From positions 1 to 57,535 of the forward strand of contig JBFMCL010000022.1 in the NCBI GenBank assembly GCA_040754395.1: a stretch of 57,535 nt of DNA, read 5' to 3'. The position numbers and the translations under genes were made by a program. Shown here one piece after another: positions 48,317 to 57,535 of the stretch. Under the pieces are notes generated by a model that saw only the letters and a program-made list of their open reading frames with translations, was not told where the DNA came from and searched no databases. How positions within the stretch are numbered: position 1 is the first letter of the stretch; every line of letters begins with the position of its first letter. This DNA is from Nitrospirota bacterium. Lineage in GTDB: Bacteria > Nitrospirota > Thermodesulfovibrionia > Thermodesulfovibrionales > SM23-35.

Positions 48317-49881
48317 AACACGATTTTGATTATTTCGAGTACCTCGGCAATTACGATGAAGAGCGGGAAGACATGTATTTAGACACTGATTCTGCGGAGA
48401 AGACCATTGATGAGGAAGAGGAAGGCAAGCAGCCTGATTTTATTGAGGGCGAAAAGGACCCCGTACGCATATACCTGAAGGAAATGAGCAGCGTGCCTCT
48501 GCTTACGAGGGAGGGAGAAGTTGAGATTGCAAAAAAGATCGAGGAGGGAAGAGAGATTATCTACAGGGTCATTTTTTCCCTTCCCTTCTCACTGAAAAAG
48601 ATCATAGAACTCGGAGAAATCATAAAGAAGGAAGAGGTCCCGCTGGGAGACATCGTGCAGATCGGCGAAGAAGATACGGATCAGGACCTCCAGATGGAGC
48701 GAAAAAGATTCTTTGATATCACAACAGAAATAGACGACCTGAACAAAAAACGGAAAGGATATCTCAGGAAACTGAAGGATACCTCAGACCGGACACCTTT
48801 ACGAAAATCTTCAAAGAAAGCATCTCTTCACACATCGTCAAGGAATGCGAAATCCGTCATCAGAATGCTGGAAGAAAACAGGCACAGGATTCTGGAAAAA
48901 GTCCGCGATCTGAAATTGAAAGACGACGTCATTCTGGCTTTTTCAGCTGAACTGAAAAAATCTGTCAACGAAATAGAGACGCTGCAGAAGAAGATCTCGT
49001 TCCTGAACAAGAAGGCAAAATACTCGCAGCACTCGCTCGAAAAAGACCGACAGTTGCTCAAAAATAAGATCCAGAAAAAAGAAATCCTCTTCGGCATGAA
49101 ATCTGTTGAGATGAAAAAAGCCCTTAAGGTTCTTATGCAGGGTGAGTTGGAAGTATCAGAAGCCAGACGGGCTTTGATAGAAGCAAATCTGAGGCTGGTC
49201 ATCAGTATCGCAAAACGCTACCTTGGGAGAGGGCTGAGCTTCTCCGATCTCATTCAGGAAGGGAACAGCGGTCTCATGCGGGCAGTCGACAAGTTCGAAT
49301 ACAAACGCGGATATAAATTCAGCACATATGCAACATGGTGGATAAGGCAGGCGATCACAAGGGCACTTGCGGATCAGTCGAGAACAATCAGGATCCCTGT
49401 ACATATGGTCGAAACCATCAATAAGATCACGAAAGTATCAAGAGAGCTTGTACAGGATCTCGGCCGGGAGCCGACATCCCGTGAAATAGCAGATAAACTG
49501 AAACTTCCTGTCGAAAAGGTTGACGGTATACTGAGGATATCAAAAGAGCCGATTTCTCTCGAAACACCCGTCGGAGAGGAAGACAGCCATCTGATGGACT
49601 TCATAGAGGATAAGGCAATGCTCTCGCCTCTTGATTTTGCCATCAAGGACGATATGAAAAACAAGATAAACAAGATATTATGCTCCCTGCCACCCAAAGA
49701 GGAGAAGATCATCAGGAAGAGATTCGGCATCGGTGTGGATGTGCCTCTCACGCTTGAGGAAGTGGGCAATGAGTTTGAAGTGACACGCGAAAGAATACGA
49801 CAGATAGAAGTAAAAGCAATAAGAAAGCTGAAACACCCTTCAAGAAGCAAATGGCTGAGAGAATTTATCGAAAAACCTTGA
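48313..49881 (+). CDS. rpoD: Primary RNA polymerase sigma factor
   Basis: 522 residues. Region 1.2 near residue 55 ([16 protein letters not shown]); a charged non-conserved region of about 180 residues; region 2 with [16 protein letters not shown] and [16 protein letters not shown] (about 295-360); region 3; region 4 ending in [17 protein letters not shown]. Region 1.1 is very short compared with E. coli, a common condition outside gammaproteobacteria. Last gene of the operon; the tRNA promoter overlaps its stop codon. Confidence 0.96.
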   Translation: MKHDFDYFEYLGNYDEEREDMYLDTDSAEKTIDEEEEGKQPDFIEGEKDPVRIYLKEMSSVPLLTREGEVEIAKKIEEGREIIYRVIFSLPFSLKKIIELGEIIKKEEVPLGDIVQIGEEDTDQDLQMERKRFFDITTEIDDLNKKRKGYLRKLKDTSDRTPLRKSSKKASLHTSSRNAKSVIRMLEENRHRILEKVRDLKLKDDVILAFSAELKKSVNEIETLQKKISFLNKKAKYSQHSLEKDRQLLKNKIQKKEILFGMKSVEMKKALKVLMQGELEVSEARRALIEANLRLVISIAKRYLGRGLSFSDLIQEGNSGLMRAVDKFEYKRGYKFSTYATWWIRQAITRALADQSRTIRIPVHMVETINKITKVSRELVQDLGREPTSREIADKLKLPVEKVDGILRISKEPISLETPVGEEDSHLMDFIEDKAMLSPLDFAIKDDMKNKINKILCSLPPKEEKIIRKRFGIGVDVPLTLEEVGNEFEVTRERIRQIEVKAIRKLKHPSRSKWLREFIEKP

Positions 49882-49907
49882 CCTACAATTTACTCAAGGT
49901 ATATAAT
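49878..49907 (+). promoter_or_regulatory. Promoter upstream of tRNA-Met
   Basis: TTGACC (49878-49883), 18-base spacer, TATAAT (49902-49907). It begins within the rpoD stop codon. Predicted start near 49914, about 58 bases before the tRNA. Confidence 0.7.
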
Positions 49908-49971
49908 ATAAAGTTATAAGTTGTCAGGGGGAAAAAGCCGGCGCCTGTATATAATGTGCGGTTTTCTCTGA

Positions 49972-50047
49972 GGGCCCATAGCTCAGTTGGTAGAGCTACC
50001 GGCTCATAACCGGTTGGTCCCAGGTTCGAGTCCTGGTGGGCCCACCA
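49972..50047 (+). tRNA. tRNA-Met (CAU)
   Basis: 76 bases with encoded CCA. Acceptor GGGCCCA pairs with TGGGCCC; anticodon stem CCGGC/ACCGG brackets CTCATAA, anticodon CAT; T-arm GGTTCGAGTCC. The CAT could also belong to a lysidine-modified tRNA-Ile2, but the acceptor and the surrounding arms fit elongator Met better. It does not have the initiator features (three G-C pairs GGG/CCC at the anticodon stem end). Confidence 0.9.
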
Positions 50048-50087
50048 TACTATCTCGGACAGAAGACCGGGAGTTTAACGATCCACA

Positions 50088-50798
50088 ATGAATGAACAAC
50101 TGGAACGACTGATCATACTTCAGGATATTGATTCGAAAATCATCGCAATAACCCGCCTCTTAGAGGAGTTTCCCTCAAAACTGGCGGAAACTGAATTACC
50201 TCTTAGTGCTTCCAAGACCTCTCTCGGCGCGGTCATGAACAAACTCGTTTCCCTTGAAAAGAAGAAACGTGACAGAGAGCAGTCGCTTGACGACGTAGGC
50301 GAAAAGATCAAAAAAATGAAGACCCGAACGACAGAGATAAAGACAAATAAGGAATACCAGGCGCTTCTCAAGGAAATCGAGGCAGTTGAACATGAGCGGT
50401 CCTCTGCAGAGGATGACCTTCTTGTTATCATGGAGGAAATAGAGAACATCTCAAAACTATCAAAGACAGAAGAAGTGAAATACAATGCAGACAAACAAAG
50501 GATCGAAGCACTCAAGAAGAAGTTGGAAGAAGAGAAATCTGTAATCGAAGATGAACTGTCATCAGTGAAGCACTCAAGAAAATCCGTCGCGGGCAGCATT
50601 GAAAGCGAATTATACGATCTTTATATCAACCTTCTCAATGCATGCGGCGGAACTGCGGTCACAGCGGCGAAAGGAGAAATCTGTTTGGGATGCAATATGA
50701 ATATCCCCCCCCAGCTTTTTGTCGAAATAAAGAAGAATGAGGAAATCATTCACTGTCCCCAGTGCCGCAGAATACTTTTCTTCAGGAACAATGAATAG
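50088..50798 (+). CDS. Coiled-coil hairpin protein with C4 zinc ribbon (CT398-like)
   Basis: 236 residues. Long antiparallel coiled coil (about 10-180) followed by a zinc ribbon with CLGCNMNIPPQ and CPQCRR, the layout of the CT398/Hp0958 (FlgZ-like) family. In Helicobacter such a protein influences sigma-54 and flagellin mRNA; in other bacteria the role is unknown. Starts 40 bases after the tRNA and may share its transcript. Confidence 0.85.
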   Translation: MNEQLERLIILQDIDSKIIAITRLLEEFPSKLAETELPLSASKTSLGAVMNKLVSLEKKKRDREQSLDDVGEKIKKMKTRTTEIKTNKEYQALLKEIEAVEHERSSAEDDLLVIMEEIENISKLSKTEEVKYNADKQRIEALKKKLEEEKSVIEDELSSVKHSRKSVAGSIESELYDLYINLLNACGGTAVTAAKGEICLGCNMNIPPQLFVEIKKNEEIIHCPQCRRILFFRNNE

Positions 50799-50879
50799 CC
50801 TCCTCTTTTTTCTCTGCCACGGCAATCTTTCCATCACTACTCCGATATTTTATCCAGAAATACCTCTTAAAAATATCAT

Positions 50880-50907
50880 TTGAAATTTTTAGTCTTTATT
50901 ATATAAT
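50880..50907 (+). promoter_or_regulatory. rnpB promoter
   Basis: TTGAAA (50880-50885), 16-base spacer, TATAAT (50902-50907) in a strongly A+T-rich stretch; start predicted near 50914, close to the RNA 5' end. Confidence 0.7.
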
Positions 50908-50921
50908 AATAAAATAAAATT

Positions 50922-51391
50922 ATAAGTCAGAGCAGGTTATGCAGTCGCCCTGCCCGTCTGCATCGGAGAATCTGCATTACCGCAAAAGACAGGAAGCATA
51001 TCACGCTTTCATCTTTTGCATATGCATCTTTCCGTAATGCTTGAAACGGTCAGGGAGGAAAGTCCGAGCTCAGCAGGGCAAGGCGGTCGCTAGCAGCGAC
51101 TGGGGGAAACCCTAAGGAAAGTGCCACAGAAAGGGAAACCGCCCCGACGTGAGTCCGGGCAAGGGTGAAAAGGTGAGGCAAGAGCTCACCAGTTGGGATG
51201 GCGACATCCCAAGCTTGGAAAACCCCGCCTTGAGCAAGGTTGAATAGGTTCCGCCTTGAGAGGTGCCCCTTCGAATCCCCGAAACCCGGGGAGGCGGAAC
51301 GGGTAGAAACCGCATGAGTCCGGTAGCAATACCGGGCCTCAGATGAATGACTGCAGCAACAGAACTCGGCTTACGGCCTGCTCTGACTTAT
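50922..51391 (+). ncRNA. rnpB: RNase P RNA, type A
   Basis: Catalytic RNA of tRNA 5' maturation. The P1 helix is a perfect 15-bp pairing of the first and last bases (50922-50936 with 51377-51391). Conserved core pieces include GGAGGAAAGTCCGAGCT, AAACCCTAAGGAAAGTGCCACAGAAA, GACGTGAGTCCGGGCAAGGGTG and CAGATGAATGACTGC. About 470 bases is long for bacteria; extra length lies mainly in P3 (50974-51040), which has a 7-bp outer stem GCATTAC/GTAATGC and an inner 8-bp stem GCAAAAGA/TCTTTTGC. Confidence 0.95.
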
Positions 51392-51449
51392 TTGATTCTC
51401 AGTACAGGACTCTGACGTCATATGCAAAGTTTGTCTTTGGAGGGTACAT

Positions 51450-52358
51450 ATGGAAGATCACAAAATGAGAGTCTTCTGCACGGTGGCCGAAACAAAAAGT
51501 TTTTCAAAAACATCTGAAATTATTCATCTCACTCAACCCGCTGTCAGCCTTCAGATTCAGGCCCTGGAGGAAAAATACGAAACCAAGCTGTTCGACAGAT
51601 CGTCAAGCACCGTTACGCTTACCCCTGCAGGTGAAATCCTTTATAAGTATGCAAAAGATATTCTTGGACTTTATGCATCAGCGGAAAAAGCTATCGGAAA
51701 ACAGACCGGCCTCGTGAAGGGGAGCCTGACAGTCGGTGCAGGTTCAAATATCGGGAATTACATCATGCCAAGTGTTATTACGGACTTCAGGAACACTCAT
51801 CCCAAGATCAAGATATATCTCCTGGTCGGAAATACAAAAAGGGTCATTGAACTGCTGAATTCAGGAAATATCGATATCGGGCTCGTGGAGGGAGATGTCT
51901 CCCGTCAAAGAATGACTGTCAAGAAGCTTCTCTCGGATGAGCTTCTCGTTATCGTTTCTCCCGAACATCACTGGGCAAAGAAAAAGGAAGTCTCCATATC
52001 AGATATTGCGAAGGAGCCCTTCATATTCAGAGAACCCGGCTCAGGAACCAGACAGATGATAGAAAAGTTTCTTGCAAGACATGGAATTACGATTCACGAC
52101 ATGAAAGTCTCCATTATCCTCGGCAGCACAGAAGCCATAAAAGACGCTGTTGAAAACGGTCTTGGGATCTCGATCATTTCGCGGTGGGCAGCCCGCAAAG
52201 AATACAAATATGGTACTCTTCGCCTTCTCAGCATTAAGGAAGAAAAAATGGTGCGAGATTTCTCCCTGATCATCAACAAAAACTCGGTGTCATCCAACTC
52301 CCTTGAAGAATTTCTCTCATTCCTTAAATCCTATCCTTATGACAAGCTGCTGCTATAG
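51450..52358 (+). CDS. LysR family transcriptional regulator
   Basis: 302 residues. N-terminal winged helix (1-65) with SFSKTSEIIHLTQPAVSLQIQALE; C-terminal periplasmic-binding-protein-like effector domain with VGAGSNIGNYIMPSVI, typical of the CysL/CbbR-like branch. Effector and targets unknown; it is not divergent to any gene, so the target is not obvious. GGAGGG precedes the ATG. It follows rnpB by about 60 bases. Confidence 0.9.
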   Translation: MEDHKMRVFCTVAETKSFSKTSEIIHLTQPAVSLQIQALEEKYETKLFDRSSSTVTLTPAGEILYKYAKDILGLYASAEKAIGKQTGLVKGSLTVGAGSNIGNYIMPSVITDFRNTHPKIKIYLLVGNTKRVIELLNSGNIDIGLVEGDVSRQRMTVKKLLSDELLVIVSPEHHWAKKKEVSISDIAKEPFIFREPGSGTRQMIEKFLARHGITIHDMKVSIILGSTEAIKDAVENGLGISIISRWAARKEYKYGTLRLLSIKEEKMVRDFSLIINKNSVSSNSLEEFLSFLKSYPYDKLLL

Positions 52359-52373
52359 CTTCAAAACCGCAGA

Positions 52374-53975
52374 TTAGTCTCTTCTGAATACCCTGTAGTC
52401 AATATCCCTGAATATGCAGTTTCTGGCTTCCACCTCTTTCAGCCATTGATACGGGATATTCTCGGAAACAAGCGCCTGATACAGACGGCTGAATCCTGCG
52501 ATATGTTCTGCAAACCTTTTGCCGGCATACGCCGAGGCAGTATTGTTTTGCATGATAAAGGTCCAGTCACTGTGCTGTGCCAGCAGCACCTCTCTTGCTG
52601 CCTGATTAAGTGCTCTGAGCGGAATCCCTTCAGATTCTGTAAACTTTTCTGCAAGACGGGTCATTCTTTCCGCTGCCTTGTGGAGGTGGCGGTATATGTA
52701 ATCATTTGCACTGTTCAGCCAGACTTCATTAAACCCCCGGTTTCCCCAGCTTGACATGGAAGGCTCGCATTCCTGCATTCCGTTCCGGATGCCGCGGAGG
52801 TCAAGGAAATCCGAAGGACTGACCGTACCAAAATTCCTTCGTCTTTTGCCTATCCCCCCGAGCAGAAAGTACAGCCATTCAGGCCCCTCATTCCACCAGT
52901 GACCAAAGAGCTCCGCATCATACATTGCAGTGACCACCGGCCTGATCTTCATGGTATCTGAAAGACACCCTATCTGGTACTCCCGTTTCATTATGAAGTT
53001 ATCCGCATGCTCACGGGCTTTAACCATGGCGTGATCCAGAATATAGGGTTCTTTGAGATCTGTTTTTCCGGTTATGCGGTAATATTTGATTCCCGTAAAT
53101 GTTCTTGTGCCAAAAGGGCGGAGAAAAGACTCGATATGTTCCAGATCGAGATCAAAGCCCGCATCCCGGTAAAAGTCCCTGTAATGCGCATCGCCCGGAT
53201 ATCCCTGTACAGATGACCAGACCTGTTGTGATGTTTCCGGATCTCTGCCGAATATTGCCAGGCCCGAAGCACACGCAACAGGAGCATACACGCCATGACT
53301 CGGTACGGGTTGCCCGTGCATCACGCCGTGCGTATCGAGAAAAAAATACCTTATCCCCTCATCCCTGAGAAATGTATCAATTCCGGGGAAATAGCCGCAT
53401 TCGGGCAGCCAGAAACCCAAGGGTTGCCTCCCGAAAATTTTCCTGTAGTACCGCGTGCCTATCTTTATCTGCGCTTTCACTGCGCCGGGATACTGTGCCA
53501 GATTGGGAAGGAACGCATGTGTCGCCGCAGATGGTATGATCTCAATAACTCCTTCATTCTGCAACGCGCCAAAAGCCGATACAATATCCCGGTTATACAC
53601 ATCTTCAAACAAATTGCTGATGCGCCGAAACCGTTCGTGATACATTCTGGCGACCGGACCGAAATGTACGTCATTCCTGGTTCTCCGGACTTCTTGCTCA
53701 GACAATACAACGAGATTCTCGATGTGTCTTTTGTATCTTTCGTTCAGTAGGCTATCCCTCAGCATTTCTGCCAAAGTCGGACTGAGGGAAAGGGTTACTT
53801 TGAAGCCAATCCCATCATTTACAAGCCTTGAAAAAGTATCAAGAAGCGGGATATATGTTTCTGTTATTGCCTCATAGAGCCAGTTTTCCTCGAGAAAATA
53901 TTCGTGCTCAGGATGCCTGACATAGGGCAAATGCGCATGAAGAACCAAACAGAGATAACCCTTATATGCCTTCAT
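52374..53975 (-). CDS. GH57 1,4-alpha-glucan branching enzyme
   Basis: 533 residues, full GH57 (DUF1957) layout. N-terminal motif HAHLPYVRHPE; nucleophile E192 in GFWLPECGYFPG; acid/base D353 in MYDAELFGHWW; motif SWGNRG near 440. GH57 branching enzymes introduce alpha-1,6 branches in glycogen. With glgP at 28717 this supports storage-glucan turnover. No GlgA neighbour here; lptG lies immediately upstream on the same strand. Confidence 0.9.
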   Translation of the reverse strand: MKAYKGYLCLVLHAHLPYVRHPEHEYFLEENWLYEAITETYIPLLDTFSRLVNDGIGFKVTLSLSPTLAEMLRDSLLNERYKRHIENLVVLSEQEVRRTRNDVHFGPVARMYHERFRRISNLFEDVYNRDIVSAFGALQNEGVIEIIPSAATHAFLPNLAQYPGAVKAQIKIGTRYYRKIFGRQPLGFWLPECGYFPGIDTFLRDEGIRYFFLDTHGVMHGQPVPSHGVYAPVACASGLAIFGRDPETSQQVWSSVQGYPGDAHYRDFYRDAGFDLDLEHIESFLRPFGTRTFTGIKYYRITGKTDLKEPYILDHAMVKAREHADNFIMKREYQIGCLSDTMKIRPVVTAMYDAELFGHWWNEGPEWLYFLLGGIGKRRRNFGTVSPSDFLDLRGIRNGMQECEPSMSSWGNRGFNEVWLNSANDYIYRHLHKAAERMTRLAEKFTESEGIPLRALNQAAREVLLAQHSDWTFIMQNNTASAYAGKRFAEHIAGFSRLYQALVSENIPYQWLKEVEARNCIFRDIDYRVFRRD

Positions 53976-53999
53976 TTGACGGTATTCAACGCAACCTTT

Positions 54000-55070
54000 T
54001 CATTCAGGGATTTTTCTGAAAAGATACACTGCAAGTATTCCGGACAACACGGGGATGCTCCAGGTGGCAAGTACCGGTGGAATTACCCGTGCATATCCCA
54101 TCGAGAGCGTCAATGTATAAAGAAGCCAGTAGACAAAGCTTATGGCTATGCCAAAACCTGCTGCCATAAGACCTCCTCCCACACCGCTCAGCACTGAAAG
54201 TGACATCCCGAGGAGCATCATGAAAAAAATTGCTAGGGGATAGGATATCTTGGAGTTCATATCCACAGAAAGCTTCACATCCCTGATACCGGCGGCTTCC
54301 AGTTTTTTTGTATACCGGTAGAGCTCTTCCAGCCCCATCTCCTCAGGGCTTTTAATCCATTTGCCAAAAAATTCCGGGGACTCGAGGTGCGGATATATCA
54401 TCTGAGGGGTCTTTGTTATCCTTCCTTCTGCAAAATCATAGGTAACAACATCATTCAGCGTCCAGACCCCCTTTTCCGGGACCCATACCGCTTCTCCTGC
54501 CTCTGTCCGGCCCCTGAGGGATCCGTTTCCGGTCGTAAAGATACTTACTCCTTTGGCAATTCCTTTTTCCGGCTCATACAGTCCAATCCTCACAAGTCTC
54601 CCCCCGGTATCCCTGAGCCACAGCGTGCCTTCCTTAAAAGATACCTTATCGTCTTTTTTCATATATGTCATTCTGAACTCAAGCGACCGTTCCGAAAAAT
54701 ACGGGATAATGACCTCTCCTATCAGAAAACCGCACAGGCTCATCAGTAACCCGATGACAATGAACGGGGTAAAAAGTATCTTCAGCCTCCCTCCGGTTGC
54801 TTTCACTGCCACCAGCTCTTTATTGCGGGAAGCCTGGCTGAATATGAACAGACTGCAAATAAGCATTGACATGGGAAGAAGATAGTACAGAAATTTAGGC
54901 AGGTTCAGAATGGCATATTCAGCAATTCTGATAACGGAAAGGTTGCCTTCTGCAAAATTATCAATCTTGTTGACAAGATCAAGAAGGCTGAAAACCATAG
55001 CAATGCCAAAGGCAACTACTCCCAGCATTCCAAGAAATTCCCTGATATAGTAACGAGTGATAATATTCAT
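54000..55070 (-). CDS. lptG: LPS export ABC transporter permease LptG
   Basis: 356 residues with three membrane helices near the N-terminus and three near the C-terminus, enclosing a periplasmic jelly-roll domain (about 130-265). Starts MNIITRYYIREFLGML, overlapping the lptF stop by four bases. Together with LptF and the LptB ATPase (not in the window) it extracts lipopolysaccharide from the inner membrane. An upstream open stretch lies over lptF and is not part of the gene. Confidence 0.9.
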   Translation of the reverse strand: MNIITRYYIREFLGMLGVVAFGIAMVFSLLDLVNKIDNFAEGNLSVIRIAEYAILNLPKFLYYLLPMSMLICSLFIFSQASRNKELVAVKATGGRLKILFTPFIVIGLLMSLCGFLIGEVIIPYFSERSLEFRMTYMKKDDKVSFKEGTLWLRDTGGRLVRIGLYEPEKGIAKGVSIFTTGNGSLRGRTEAGEAVWVPEKGVWTLNDVVTYDFAEGRITKTPQMIYPHLESPEFFGKWIKSPEEMGLEELYRYTKKLEAAGIRDVKLSVDMNSKISYPLAIFFMMLLGMSLSVLSGVGGGLMAAGFGIAISFVYWLLYTLTLSMGYARVIPPVLATWSIPVLSGILAVYLFRKIPE

Positions 55071-56134
55071 CTCTGACTTGCTCTTCTGAATATCAGGAAA
55101 GCAATCACCCCGAGCACCACGGTCGAAAGCCATGAACCCAAATAATGGTGCAACTTCCCCGCTCTCACAAGATTTTCTCCGTATACAAGCAGCATATAGT
55201 ATGAGGTAAATACCCCGAGCCCCAGCGCAAGACCGCCGAGTCTTCCTGATTTCCCGGCCATCATCGCCAGCGGCGGTCCGAAAAAAACAAGGATGATGCA
55301 TAAAAGAGGAAGGGAGAACCTGCGGTGAAATTCGAGATAGATAAATGAAGCGTAATGACTGTCAGTCTGCCTTATCCTCTCCAGCAGTCCCAAGGGAGTG
55401 AGTTCTGCCTGTTTTCTTCCCGGAGCATCCGATTTGAGACTCAACATCATGTTATATCTCTTGAAAAACATTTCCGTTGTCGTATCTCCCCGTACTGCGT
55501 TCATATACCCATTACTGAGAAGAAAGTTGATAGTGAAATCCTCCTGCACATTTATTGTAGCCTCTTCTGCCATCACCACCACCGGTTCATTCTGATTCCT
55601 GCTGTCGTAAATGAAGATTTCGCGCACCGTGTTGTCAGAAGGCTTCTCCTTCACATAAATCAGAACGTCTTTAAATGCGGTATTGAACCTGCCTTCTTCG
55701 ATCGCAAGCGGAGTGCGCACCTTAATGATATTGGTGATCTTATTCCTTAGTTGCATGCTGCTCAGAGGTCCAAGATAGAAACTGACAGCAACATTCAGCG
55801 CAAAACATGCCAACCCGAGCAAAAAAACCGGGATACACAATGACCAGAATCTCATACCGCTTATTCTCATGATGACAAGTTCATTGTCCATATTGAGCCT
55901 TCCGTAGACAAATAACGTAGAGAGCAGGAGAGACATCGGTATGGTGAGCAGGAAAAGCTGAGGCTGGAGATACAGGATAATTGCGAGCATGTCCATGACC
56001 GAAGTGCCGACACCGGAGAGAAACCTGCTCAGCCTGAGCACCTTCTCCATCATAAGAATGAAATTCAGAGAAGCAAGGCTGAGTATGAAGGCAAGGACTA
56101 ATTCCTTTCCTATTGAACGGTGTATGATCTTCAT
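55067..56134 (-). CDS. lptF: LPS export ABC transporter permease LptF
   Basis: 355 residues, same fold as LptG: N-terminal IGKELVLAFILSLASLNFIL helix, periplasmic domain with IEEGRFNTAF, and C-terminal helices including FFGPPLAMMAGKSGRLGG. First gene of the lptF-lptG-branching-enzyme run. An extended -10 element TGCTAAAAT (minus strand, box 56149-56154) lies 14 bases from the ATG, so the leader is about seven bases and lacks a ribosome binding site. Confidence 0.9.
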   Translation of the reverse strand: MKIIHRSIGKELVLAFILSLASLNFILMMEKVLRLSRFLSGVGTSVMDMLAIILYLQPQLFLLTIPMSLLLSTLFVYGRLNMDNELVIMRISGMRFWSLCIPVFLLGLACFALNVAVSFYLGPLSSMQLRNKITNIIKVRTPLAIEEGRFNTAFKDVLIYVKEKPSDNTVREIFIYDSRNQNEPVVVMAEEATINVQEDFTINFLLSNGYMNAVRGDTTTEMFFKRYNMMLSLKSDAPGRKQAELTPLGLLERIRQTDSHYASFIYLEFHRRFSLPLLCIILVFFGPPLAMMAGKSGRLGGLALGLGVFTSYYMLLVYGENLVRAGKLHHYLGSWLSTVVLGVIAFLIFRRASQR

Positions 56135-56240
56135 GTATCGAATTCAGTATTTTAGCATAAGAATGTTCCCGCAATTCACCAATATCCTGGTTATTTCATG
56201 GTATCATTACAGAATACCAGGGATATCAGGAAAGATTTCC

Positions 56241-57308
56241 ATGCGCAGAAGACTGAAAAAAATGTCGGCAAAGGTTGGCCTTCCGCCCGGAACCCTTGTA
56301 CATGTCGGGGAAGAAAAAACCGGAAAAGTCGGGGTTTCAATCATTGAATACAGTGATGAAAGAACCGGTATTCGCGAACGGGATAGTCTTGACGATTTTC
56401 ATCCGTCAGAGAACAAGTCGCTCATTACCTGGATAAACGTTGATGGAGTGCACAGTACAGATATAATCGAAAAGATCGGAAACCTTTTCAACCTGCATCC
56501 CCTGACTCTTGAAGATATCGCGCATACCGGCCAGACACCCAAAATAGAAGATTATGACGATTATCTTTTCATTGTCCTGAAGATGCTGCATTACAATGAG
56601 ATGTTGGAGCAAATAGACACCGAGCAGGTGAGCCTGTGTCTTGGCTCTAATTTCCTCATCTCATTTCAGGAGGAAAAAACCGGGAATATCTTCGCCCCTG
56701 TCATCGACAGAATAAAAAACGGGAAAGGCCGCATACGGAAGATGGGAGCCGATTACCTCGCATACACCCTGATTGACACTATTGTCGACAGATATTTTCT
56801 TATCCTCGAAAAAATCGGCGAAAAAATAGAAGTGCTCGAAGAAAATATCGTTAATCATCCTACACAGGAAGTGCTTCATGCACTGAATACCCTGAAGAGG
56901 GAGATGATATTCCTCCGAAGATCCGTCTGGCCACTCAGGGAGGTGCTGAGCATCATGGGACGTGGCGAGTCATCATTCATCAGCGAGTCACTGCTCGTTT
57001 ACCTCAGGGATGTATATGACCATACCATAAGGATTATCGAGACTATCGAGGCGTACCGTGACATTCTCTCAGGAATACTGGATATCTACCTGTCAAGCAT
57101 CAGTAACAGGATCAATGAGGTAATGAAGGTTCTGACCATTATCGCAACGATCTTTATGCCGCTTACCTTTATCGCAGGGATTTACGGAATGAACTTCAAA
57201 TATATGCCTGAACTGGAATGGGCATGGGGATATCCCGCGATTCTTGCTTTTATGGCAGCCATGGGCATCTGCATGCTTATTTACTTCCGCATAAGGAAAT
57301 GGATTTAA
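56241..57308 (+). CDS. corA: CorA-type magnesium/cobalt transporter
   Basis: 355 residues. Cytoplasmic alpha/beta domain (1-240), long pore helix, and two C-terminal membrane segments with the pore signature YGMNF at about residue 315. Length and LxxxxLHxLTLEDI segment fit the T. maritima-like CorA group. The ATG follows CAGGAAAG; the open frame upstream covers the divergent lptF start. Ends 100 bases before the IS copy. Confidence 0.93.
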   Translation: MRRRLKKMSAKVGLPPGTLVHVGEEKTGKVGVSIIEYSDERTGIRERDSLDDFHPSENKSLITWINVDGVHSTDIIEKIGNLFNLHPLTLEDIAHTGQTPKIEDYDDYLFIVLKMLHYNEMLEQIDTEQVSLCLGSNFLISFQEEKTGNIFAPVIDRIKNGKGRIRKMGADYLAYTLIDTIVDRYFLILEKIGEKIEVLEENIVNHPTQEVLHALNTLKREMIFLRRSVWPLREVLSIMGRGESSFISESLLVYLRDVYDHTIRIIETIEAYRDILSGILDIYLSSISNRINEVMKVLTIIATIFMPLTFIAGIYGMNFKYMPELEWAWGYPAILAFMAAMGICMLIYFRIRKWI

Positions 57309-57408
57309 ACGCCTTTACGGTATCCTGTTGTACAACATTTGTATGCAGAAGTCCTGTTGCCTCGAAGAGAAATCAGCATGAAACAATATTATTTTTTGAT
57401 TCTTCGTA

Positions 57409-57535
57409 TCATTAGTGTCCGGTAAATATTTATAAATATCGGTCTGTTCTTTATACTTGTTGGAAAATAGTGGTGACCAAACCCTATACCAGCAAGGAGG
57501 AACAGACCATGAACAGAGTATACACGATATTCTCG
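57409..57535 (+). mobile_element. Insertion sequence left end (partial, second inverted copy)
   Basis: Exact reverse complement of bases 1-126, with one further base of the element. The element reads outward, from the TAGTGTCC-like end into a transposase gene. An AGCAAGGAGG ribosome binding site lies at 57491-57500. Confidence 0.8.
57509..57535 (+). CDS. Transposase N-terminus, truncated by window edge
   Basis: Nine codons (MNRVYTIFS) behind a consensus ribosome binding site, cut by the window end. Identical to the minus-strand start at base 26. Family not decidable from nine residues. Confidence 0.5.

Noticed and set aside
54000-57308. Long N-terminal extensions for lptG and corA
   Set aside because: They overlap lptF in antisense or out of frame and lack protein character; internal ATGs have proper context.

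Overview
The window is a 57.5-kb stretch of a bacterial chromosome with roughly balanced base composition. It suggests a Gram-negative anaerobe or microaerophile of the Nitrospirota (Thermodesulfovibrio-like) or a neighbouring deltaproteobacterial-type lineage. The grounds are an rpsU-yqeY-NIF3-dnaG-rpoD macromolecular-synthesis operon, LptF/LptG (outer-membrane LPS export), GH57 branching enzyme with glycogen phosphorylase, several rubrerythrin-like and ferredoxin proteins, and many c-di-GMP domains. The lineage is inferred from family resemblance only. Both window ends are the same 126-bp sequence in inverted orientation. Each carries the first codons of a transposase reading outwards, so the contig runs between two copies of one insertion sequence, or stops at that repeat.

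Left part (1-9.0 kb): a large-subunit isopropylmalate/homoaconitate-type dehydratase and a RidA protein; then, on the minus strand, a triple-PAS HD-GYP phosphodiesterase and a REC-PAS regulator; a Cys-rich YkgJ-like protein, the ribosome-assembly GTPase Der, a YihY membrane protein and a soluble MshEN-domain protein. Nitrogen block (9.0-14.4 kb): PII, GlnE, a class I glutamine amidotransferase and a short glutamine synthetase. 14.6-25.8 kb: tgt-CDF transporter-SPOR operon, DUF4139 protein, EttA, an RNA methyltransferase overlapping a ferredoxin, HNH protein and AI-2E-type transporter.

Middle (25.8-41 kb): an acyltransferase whose 5' end is fused to a REP-type tyrosine transposase element with perfect 24-bp inverted ends; glycogen phosphorylase; LOG-family, ferritin-like and small membrane proteins. 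The most interesting unit follows: a small Cys-rich protein (too short for usual calling), an FAD oxidoreductase of the type found fused to SelD, and, overlapping it, a rhodanese-ferritin protein whose catalytic cysteine codon is TGA. The frame continues perfectly after the TGA and a 10-bp bulged hairpin sits in the position expected of a bacterial SECIS, so I read it as a selenoprotein. A divergent phosphoglycerate kinase, a Dus enzyme and a 16-residue Cys peptide with its own promoter-like and terminator signals come next.

Right part (41-57.5 kb): REC-GGDEF cyclase, ECF sigma/anti-sigma pair, a sigma-54-activator-like protein that has lost its key motifs, the rpsU-rpoD operon, tRNA-Met, a coiled-coil zinc-ribbon protein, RNase P RNA, a LysR regulator, GH57 branching enzyme, LptG/LptF and CorA. 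No CRISPR array, prophage or rRNA was seen.
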